The notes beneath the pieces are model-generated. The model did no database searches and was not told the origin of the DNA. It saw nothing but the letters and a program-made list of their open reading frames with translations. Both the position numbers and the translations under genes were made by a program. Source: Lepraria neglecta (taxonomy: Eukaryota > Ascomycota > Lecanoromycetes > Lecanorales > Stereocaulaceae). From it: DNA of 64,000 nt. Positions within the stretch are counted from its first letter, which is position 1. Each line of letters opens with the position of its first letter. The stretch is taken from assembly GCA_033220425.1 (NCBI GenBank), contig CM065651.1, positions 4,695,351 through 4,759,350 of the forward strand, in the 5' to 3' direction. Below are positions 57,201 to 64,000 of this stretch, piece by piece.

Positions 57201-59956
57201 CATCCGAATTAGATTATATATACCCCTGAGATCTAGTTTTATAAATATCTTTACCTTGCTAAGCCGATCCTATAGCTCGCTGATATTTAGCAAAGGATAC
57301 CTGTTTTTTATAGTAATATCGTTCAACTTTCGATAGTCGACGTATAGCCGTAAGCTTCCGTCCTTCTTCGGCGCGAAGAGGATTAGATAACCTACTAGTG
57401 ATTTAGATTCCCGAATAAATCCTTTCTTAAGGTTCTTATCGATATACCTGCGAAGTATAGTAAGTTCCTTTTCCGATAATATATAGATAGGTCCAAATAT
57501 CGGCGCCTTACTAGTTTCGAGTTCGATCTTATAATCCTATAGCTAGTACTTAGGCAACGCTTTTGCGCTCGTCTCTTCCTCGAATAGGTATACCTACTAT
57601 TTATATTCCTGAGGGATCGCAGAAGGTTCGTCTTTTCCTTTAATAGCTCTCTCTTTAGTATCCTACTAACCCTTACTAGTAACTAAGGAGTCGAGCCTTC
57701 TCTCTTAGAAGTCACTCTTATTATTTAAGAATAAAGTAATATATACTTTAACCGGTCTTCGGTTCTTTCTCTTATCTATTATCGTCTACTATTAACTAAT
57801 AGGTCTAATACTAGTAACGTTTCCAGATCATCCGAATTTAAGTACTTTTATCTTCCAGTTAATTTCTAGGTTATATTTATTTAACCAAGGTATTCCCAAA
57901 ATAATATTATAAGTAGCTATCCCAACTATATCGAATATAATCTCCTTATAATATTACTAAATTATTACAGGTAGGGAGTATATCTCCTCCTCTACTTTTC
58001 CTATTAAAAATACTAACCCGTCGGCTAGGCGTAGCTCGTAGGACAATTTTTTCTTTCGGGTTAGTAGGCCGCTTAAGTCCACCAAGTTCCTTAAGATGAA
58101 ATTTCCTGTAGCTCCGCTGTCTATTATCGCTATAGTCCGCTATCCGTCAATATTCACTAGTATAACAATATAAGTATAATACTAGGCGGAACACAATTAT
58201 TATTTGGGGAATAACGTATTAATCTCCTTATACTTCCCTATAGTATAAGAGATTACTCTTTTCCCTATAATAGTAGGAAGCTATATACTTCCTTTATACC
58301 TCTATACGGAATATATTTATAGTATAGGCAGCTATACTATAGTACCTAGTTACAAGCTCCTCTCTTAAAGACTTTAAGTAAGTTATTTCTTTCTTTTTCC
58401 CACTTCTCTATAAAGTATAGGAAGTAGTAATACTTCCTCTTACTTGCAAGATACTATTAGTACCTATCTTCCTTATACTTATACCACCATATCTCCCTAT
58501 AGTAAGATTTCTTAAGTAGAGGTACCGTATATTCTTTCGCTAGACGGCCTCTTTCCTCCCTATATATCGAATAATCGGGCAATACACATTCAGTATATAG
58601 AATCTCGCTATACTACTAATATTCCCTATCGCATCGATAGTCTCGTATAGGTTCGTCCCATTTAGGTTTTACAGATAATTACTCGTTCAGTATACCTTAT
58701 ACTTTGCTTTCGATTTCATCGAAGAGTCTACATTCATCTTCGTCCGATTAAGGTTCTTTAATCTCTAGTAATTTTCCTTCTACTTAGGATGTAGTAGATC
58801 TAGGTTCGGGTATTAACGCTAGTCTCTCTAGACTAGCTTTCCGCTGTTCCTAATCCGTCTCGTACTATTAAGATCTATTACTATCCCTATAGTAGTACCT
58901 CTATACTTCTTTATTGAATCCCGATTCGAAGGTATTATCTTCCGAATCCTAATCTAATTCTTCTATATTATAGAGTAGCCATATTTCTTCGGAGTTTTCC
59001 TCGTTATCTAGAGGTCCTCCTTCTATCGCGTTAATCTACGGTCGGTATACTATATTCTTCGACCTGCAGTCTCTAGCCATATAACCTAGTTTACTATAGC
59101 TATAGCAAGTAATTACTTTCTTTCCCCTGTGCTGCTTTTTCCCTTTAAAGTTTCCTTTCTTCTTTCCTATCTAAATAAAGTTAATCTCTATTAGTACTGT
59201 ACTATAGTAAGTATTATATTCCCTGTAGTCTTATTAGTAATTCCTTGTTTTTAAAAAGAATCCTTTATATCAGGTTCCGCTAACTCCTCCGTCATACTGT
59301 TTCTCTATAGATCGTTTAAATAGTTTATTATCAATTTTGATCGCATTTTCAATAAGTCCGTCTAGGGTATCGATTACTCCTCCGAATCTTATAAGCTTAT
59401 CTTTAACATTATCTTTAAGGCCTTAACGATACATTATTATTAGCGTATCATCATCCCAACCTGTTTTAGTAGTATATATTTGAAACTGAGTTAAAAACTC
59501 TGACGCTGACTTCTTCTACTTTATATATTAGATAATACGTATTACTACATTTGCCTCGTTAGAAGGTCCGAATATATGGCGGATTTCAACCATAAATTTT
59601 GGTATACTTTCTATCTATGACTTAACGTCACTATCTTCGTCGTTATCTTCTATATACTTCTTTAGGAAAGGTTCAACCCACTTTTAGGCCTGTCCTCGTA
59701 GGTACGATATAGTAAAGGTAGTATATCTGGTTACTAGGAGCAAGTCTCCCTGGAACAGAAGGTATAGTTATACTTACGTGAGCTATGGCTCAAGCTTATC
59801 CCTGTCTCTATAGTATAGGTCCGGTACTATAACCTTGATCCTTTTTCCAGATCCTTCGTCTATAGTATAGCGCCTCTAGCCAGTAACCGTTGAGGTGCTT
59901 AGGGTAGGGTTTCTGCCTGAAGTTGTTGAAGAACTCATCCCTTAGGGTGTTCAAAG

Positions 59957-60382
59957 TGTTACAACCTACAACGGTTAGTAACCTAACGGTGCGATAACCG
60001 GGTATAGGTGTAGACGTCTTATGCTTCTGTGGGAGAGGAGTCGCTCAGGTAGAATGGCAGTCTTTGTAGTTGTAGGTAATCAATACGTTCTATGTTGATA
60101 ACTAGTAAAGTATAGTACAAGGAGTACCAGGAAGATTAACCAAGTAGTGGTTTACCAAGTTAAACACGCTGTTCCAAACAACGGGCAAAGCCCCGTATAT
60201 GTAGACATAAGAAATCCTGCCAAGCACTCTATGAGCGTTATGAGCGCACGGCGCTCGTTACGCTCATCATTCTTGAGCGCCATGAGCGCACGGCGCTCGT
60301 TGCGCTCATCGCTTCAGCTGCTAGTCCTGTCTGTAGTGCCGTGTCCTACAGGACAGTCCTGTCAGAACCGAGGGTTCTAATA
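59957..60382 (-). repeat. LTR D, 5' LTR of copy 2
   Basis: 426 bp, the same length as LTR C and differing from it by scattered transitions. It ends at 60382 against the GTATT duplication. Confidence 0.9.
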
Positions 60383-60553
60383 GTATTGCCTATTACCCTT
60401 CGTATAGAGAGTATAAGGACGTATTACGAATCTGGATAATTTACTAGAAAGCTCTTTGCGACGAACGATAGGATCTTTAGAATAGATATTTCGACGAGGA
60501 GGTATAAAGGATAGATGGTTTCTCGGGACGAGAAATCTAGAGGAGGGGGCTAG
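60383..60553 (+). mobile_element. Remaining 3' end of gypsy copy 1
   Basis: Continues copy 1 after the inserted copy 2 (GCCTATTACCC onward) and ends with the purine-rich tract GGAGGGGGC. It aligns with the end of the copy 2 interior at 54239-54400 (reverse complement). Counting the duplication once, the total copy 1 interior is 5718 bp, identical to copy 2. Confidence 0.9.
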
Positions 60554-60966
60554 TATTAGAACCCTTGGTTCTAATAGGACTGTCCTATAGGACAATACAC
60601 TATAGACAGGACTAGTAGCTAAAGCGATGAGCGCAACGAGCGCCGTACGCTTATGGCGCTCAAGAATGATGAGCGTAATGAGCGCCGTGCGCTTATAACG
60701 CTTATGGAATACTTGGCAGGATTTCTTATATCTATATATACGGGGCTTTGCCTACTATTTGGAATAGCGTGTTCAACTTGGTTAATCTTCCTGGTACTCC
60801 TTGTACTATACTTTACTAGTTATCAATATAGAATATATTGACTACCTATCCAAAAGAAGACTGCTATTCTACCTAAGTGACTCCTCTCCCATAGAAGTAT
60901 AAGACGCACGATACCTATACCCGGTTATCGCATCGTTAGGTTAACGATCGGACGTGGGTCGTAATA
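60554..60966 (+). repeat. LTR E, 3' LTR of copy 1
   Basis: 413 bp, starting TATTAGAACCC and ending CGTAATA (original TG and CA both changed to TA). It shares its 3' segment with LTR B but has the CAACGAGCGCCGT type of internal repeat found in LTRs A, C, D and F. The flank to the right is subtelomeric sequence. Confidence 0.85.
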
Positions 60967-62011
60967 GTTATATTAATAAGTTTTTAAATAGTAGTTTATA
61001 ATAAGTAATTTATTTATATATTAAATAATAATAATTTAATTTAGGGTTAAAAGGTTATATTAATAAGGAATTAAATAGTAGTTTATACTTAGGGTTATTT
61101 ATTTAAAGAATATAAATAGTTAGAATAAAAAAGAAAATTTTCGGGTTAATATTAAAAGAGAGTTAGGGTTAAGTTATTTTATAAATAATTAGATTAAATA
61201 TAGTTAGTAATAAATAATTTTAGAATATTAGATAAGTTAGTAAATTAAGGAATTAAAATAGATTAATTAGAAGAGAGAGAATAGATTTTAGTTTTAATAG
61301 AAGTAGAAATAGAAATAAAAGTAGAATAAAAAATTAAAATAGAAGTAGAAATAAAAAGAAAGAGAGTAGATAGAAATAGAAATAGAGTAAATAGGTAGAA
61401 ATAGAAATAAAGGAGGAATAGATAGAAATAGAAAGAAAGGAGGAATAGATAGAAATAGAAAGAAAGAAGAAGTAGAAAGAAATAGAAATAAGAGGAAATA
61501 GAGATAGAATTAAAAAGAATAGAAAAATTAAAGTAGAAATAAGATTTAGAGAGGAAGAAATTTTATTTAAATAATAATTATAAGTTTAATATATTTTTTA
61601 AAGAATAGATAGATAGATATATATAGAATTAGAGAGAGAATAATTAAAGATAATAAGGATTAAATAGAAAAGAAAATAAAAAGAAATAAGAATAGATAAT
61701 TAGAATTTAAAAAGGATTAGAAAGAGGAAAAAAGAAGATATTTAATAAAAGAAGAGAAGGTATTAAATAGAGATAGAAATTAATAGAAAGGATTTAGAAT
61801 TATATAGAGAAGAATTAAATTAAAGAGAAAGAAAGATAAGTAGAAAAGGGATTAATTAATTATAGAATTAAATTTATTAGAGGCTAAGAACTTTTAAATA
61901 AGCCAAAGTAGATTTAGAGATTATAGAGATTTTTAGAGAGTTACGGTATTTATAGAGAAGGATTTTAGGGTTTAGAGGGACGAGATTAGGGTTATAGATA
62001 AGGGTTAGGGT

Positions 62012-62138
62012 TTTAGAGGCGGGGATTATATTTATAAGGAAGGATAAAGGGGGTTTAGAGGCGGGGATTATATTTATAAGGAAGGATAAGGGGGGTTTAG
62101 AGGCGGGGATTATATTTATAAGGAAGAATAAAGGGGTT
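62012..62138 (+). repeat. 42-bp tandem repeat, three units
   Basis: Units begin TTTAGAGGCGGGGATTATAT at about 62012, 62054 and 62096 and continue into TATAAGGAAGGATAA. The second and third are almost identical. Confidence 0.85.
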
Positions 62139-62718
62139 TTAGAGAGTAGAGAGGCAGATTAAATATAGTTAGTAATAAAGATTTTTAGAATATTAGATAA
62201 ATTAGTAAACTTAAGAATTAGATATTAATTTAAGGAGAGAGTTTAGGGTTTAGGGTTATAAGAAGTAGAAGTAGAGATTAAAAGTTAAAATAGAAATAGA
62301 GAGGAAGTAGATAGAAATTAAGAGGGAATAAATAGAAATAGAAATAGAAGAAGAGTAGATATAGAATTAAAGAGAATAGTAAAGAAAGAGTAAAAAGGAA
62401 ATTAAGGGTTAAGAATTAAGATAGAGATAGAAAAAAGAATTAGGAAAAGAATTAATAAAGTTAGGATTAGAGGGTAAAATAAATTAGAATAATTAAGGGT
62501 TAAAGAAGATTTAAGGGAGTAGAAGTAGAAGTATTTTTAGTTTTATAAGATAGAAGATTTATAGGGGTAGGAAATATTTCGAGGAGTTAGAGTATTTTTT
62601 TAAGGAGTAGAAGTATTTTAGGAGTTAGGGTTATAAGATAGAATATTTATAGGGTTAGGAAATATTTAGAGGAGTAGAAGTATTTTTAGGAATAAAGAGT
62701 TTTTAGGGGAGAGGGTTT

Positions 62719-63076
62719 ATATAGGGTTAGGGTTACGGGTATTTAGAGGGCTAGGATTATATTTATAGGGTAAGGGTTACGGGTATTTAGAGGGCCGAGA
62801 TTATATTTACAGGGTAAGGGTTACGGGTATTTAGGGGCGAGGATTATATTTATAGGGTAAGTATTATAAGTATTTAGAGGGCCGAGATTATATTTACAGG
62901 GTAAGGGTTACGGGTATTTAGGGGCGAGGATCGTATTTATAGGGTAAGGGTTACGGGTATTTAGAGGGCCGGGATTATATTTATAGGGTAAGGATTACGG
63001 GTATTTAGAGGACCAATATTATATTTATAGGGTAAGGGTTACGGGTATTTAGAGGCGAGGATCGTATTTATAGGGT
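62719..63076 (+). repeat. 44-bp tandem array
   Basis: About eight units built on AGGGTAAGGGTTACGGGTAT, TTAGAGGGCCGGGATTAT and ATTTAT. The array is interrupted by solo LTR F and resumes at 63461-63525. Units differ by one to several transitions. Confidence 0.85.
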
Positions 63077-63460
63077 TGTTACGACCCACAACGGTTGGTA
63101 ACCTAACGGTGCGATAACCGGGTATGGGTGTAGACGTCTTATGCTTCTGTAGGAGAGGAGTCGCTCAGATAGAATGGCAGTCTTTGTGGTTGTAGGTAAT
63201 CAATGCGTTCTATGTTGATAACTAGTAAAGTATAGTGCAAGGAGTACCAGGAAGATTAACCAAGTAGTGGTTTACCAAGTTGAACACGCTGTTCCAAACA
63301 ACGGGCAAAGCCCCGTATATATAGACATAAGAAATCCTGCCAAGCACTCCATGAGCGTTATGAGCGCACGGCGCTCGTTGCGCTCATCGCTTCAGCTGCT
63401 AGTCCTGTCTGTAGTGCCGTGTCCTACAGGACAGTCCTGTCAGAACCGAGGGTTCTAACA
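63077..63460 (-). mobile_element. Solo LTR F
   Basis: 384 bp with intact TG and CA ends, flanked by AGGGT at 63072-63076 and 63461-63465. It differs from LTR C mainly by carrying one unit of the 42-bp internal repeat where C has two. It has no interior, so it arose by LTR-LTR recombination after insertion in the 44-bp array. Confidence 0.9.
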
Positions 63461-63705
63461 AGGGTAAGGGTTACGGGTATTTAGAGGGCCGGGATTATAT
63501 TTATAGGGTAAGGGTTACGGGTATTTAGAGGAGTTAAACGGTAGAAGTGTTTTTAGAGTAATAAGATATAATATTTAGAGGAGTAGGAGTATTTTTAGGG
63601 TTATATATTAGAATATTAGTAGGGGTAGTAAATAGTTAAGCGGAGTAGGAGGGTTATAATAGAAGATTTATAGGGGTAGGAAACGGTTCGGGGGAGTTAG
63701 GAGGT
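63461..63705 (+). repeat. Continuation of subtelomeric repeats
   Basis: 63461-63525 resumes the 44-bp array. The rest is G/A/T-rich unique-looking sequence with telomere-like words. No gene. Confidence 0.75.
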
Positions 63706-63916
63706 TTTTAGGGGTAAAGAATTTGGAGGGAGGGGGAATAGGAGTAGTTTTAGGGGTAAAGAATTTGGAGAGAGGGGGAGGGGAGTAGTTTTAGGGGTAA
63801 AGAATTTGGAGGGAGGGGAGTGAGATTGTTTTTAGGGTTAAAGAATTTGGAGGGAGAGGGAGTGGGGGTGTTTTTAGGGTTAAAGAATTTGGAGGGAGGG
63901 GGAGTGGGAGTGTTTT
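63706..63916 (+). repeat. Telomere-adjacent tandem repeat of about 42-45 bp, five units
   Basis: Units contain AGGGGTAAAGAATTTGGAGG followed by a GGGAGG-rich part and TAGTTTT or TGTTTTT. Later units have AGGGTTAAAG in place of AGGGGTAAAG, approaching the telomere sequence. Confidence 0.85.
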
Positions 63917-64000
63917 CAGGGTTAGGGTTAGGGTTAGGGTTAGGGTTAGGGTTAGGGTTAGGGTTAGGGTTAGGGTTAGGGTTAGGGTTAGGGTTAGGGT
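63917..64000 (+). repeat. Telomere, (TTAGGG)n
   Basis: About 14 perfect TTAGGG units run to the end of the window with the G-rich strand 5' to 3' toward the end. This is the form of a right-hand chromosome terminus and the standard filamentous-ascomycete repeat. Confidence 0.97.

Larger units (their letters stand above)
53813..60382 (-). mobile_element. Complete gypsy copy 2 nested in copy 1
   Basis: 6570 bp with 426-bp LTRs at 53813-54238 and 59957-60382 and a 5718-bp interior on the minus strand, homologous to copy 1 throughout. A purine-rich tract (GGAGGAGGGGGC) lies just before the 3' LTR (RC of 54241-54252). The same set of gag, protease, reverse transcriptase (YLDN again), RNase H, integrase and chromodomain regions is visible. 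Stops from CpA/TpG-type changes are frequent. The zinc knuckle keeps two of its four ligands (CYSYSKLGYMARDC), so it is slightly less damaged than copy 0. The site next to the 5' LTR (CTTTGAACACCC) does not start with the usual TGG of a tRNA primer site, which may mean another priming mode. Confidence 0.9.
60967..63076 (+). repeat. Cytosine-poor subtelomeric sequence
   Basis: The plus strand is made almost only of A, G and T, with motifs such as TTAGGGTTA, AGAAATAGAAATAG and GGGTTAAG. It has no coding frames. Telomere-like GGGTTA words appear throughout, so it probably derives from telomere-associated repeats. The strand asymmetry is described under findings. Confidence 0.8.

Noticed and set aside
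48261-59956. Active retrotransposon polyprotein
   Set aside because: Both interiors are crossed by many stops and the catalytic YLDD reads YLDN, so neither can encode a working enzyme.
62719-63525. Possible CRISPR-like array
   Set aside because: Units are contiguous tandem repeats without unique spacers and the organism is a fungus.
1-64000. tRNA, rRNA or other structural RNA genes
   Set aside because: No cloverleaf or conserved rRNA sequence was recognised on reading both strands. A covariance search would be needed for certainty.

Overview
This window is the right end of a chromosome from a filamentous ascomycete (Pezizomycotina). Four things support that. The last 84 bases are uninterrupted TTAGGG telomere repeat in the orientation of a right-hand end. 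The genes have short GT-AG introns (about 49-106 nt) with CTAAC/CTGAC-like branch sites. Several gene families are typical of Leotiomycetes and Dothideomycetes (DUF6594, F-box-like 'FLELPAE', double MYND finger, small secreted proteins). The transposons carry RIP-type damage, with CpA/TpG turned into TpA and CAG or TGG codons turned into TAG. The class cannot be fixed from this window alone.

Positions 1-34,000 are a sparse subtelomeric gene region in which intact genes alternate with decaying ones. Genes that read as intact are an F-box-like protein (3212-4083), an AlkB-type dioxygenase (9630-10403), a secreted four-cysteine protein (11056-11804), a small Cys-rich protein (11947-12171), a six-pass membrane protein (13893-14848), a five-exon secreted protein (16107-17416), a small membrane-anchored protein (18306-18859), a secreted/three-TM protein (20364-21683), a protein with two retropepsin-like domains (30546-32432) and a DUF6594 membrane protein (33051-34042). 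Decayed genes are a repeat-rich secreted protein (590-2712), a double-MYND protein (8106-9223), an F-box fragment (23551-23718), a large multi-TM protein with one in-frame TGA (24524-26514) and its degenerate, insertion-bearing neighbour (26515-28822). Intron positions given here were derived by hand from splice motifs and frame continuity.

Positions 34,000-45,900 are transitional. They hold a RIP-damaged gag-like remnant, a long mucin-like secreted protein with one internal TAA, several tandem repeat families and two compact DNA transposons with clear target-site duplications (a TA-flanked pogo-like deletion derivative and an 876-bp element with an 8-bp duplication). An intact, GC-rich ankyrin-repeat gene (42543-43694) lies just beyond them. 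A heavily mutated relative of the first transposon follows.

Positions 45,882-60,966 are a nest of Ty3/gypsy retrotransposons of the chromodomain type, all RIP-inactivated. Copy 0 (45882-47811, truncated) is followed by copy 1 (47812-60966). Copy 1 is interrupted by the complete, inverted copy 2 (53813-60382, 5-bp duplication GTATT). The two internal regions have exactly the same length, 5718 bp. The two LTRs of copy 1 differ and have no matching target duplication, which suggests an exchange between chromosome ends.

Positions 60,967-63,916 are a cytosine-poor, telomere-derived subtelomeric sequence with several 42-45 bp tandem arrays and one well-preserved solo LTR. It ends in the telomere at 63917-64000. 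No RNA gene, CRISPR array or bacterial-type operon is seen.
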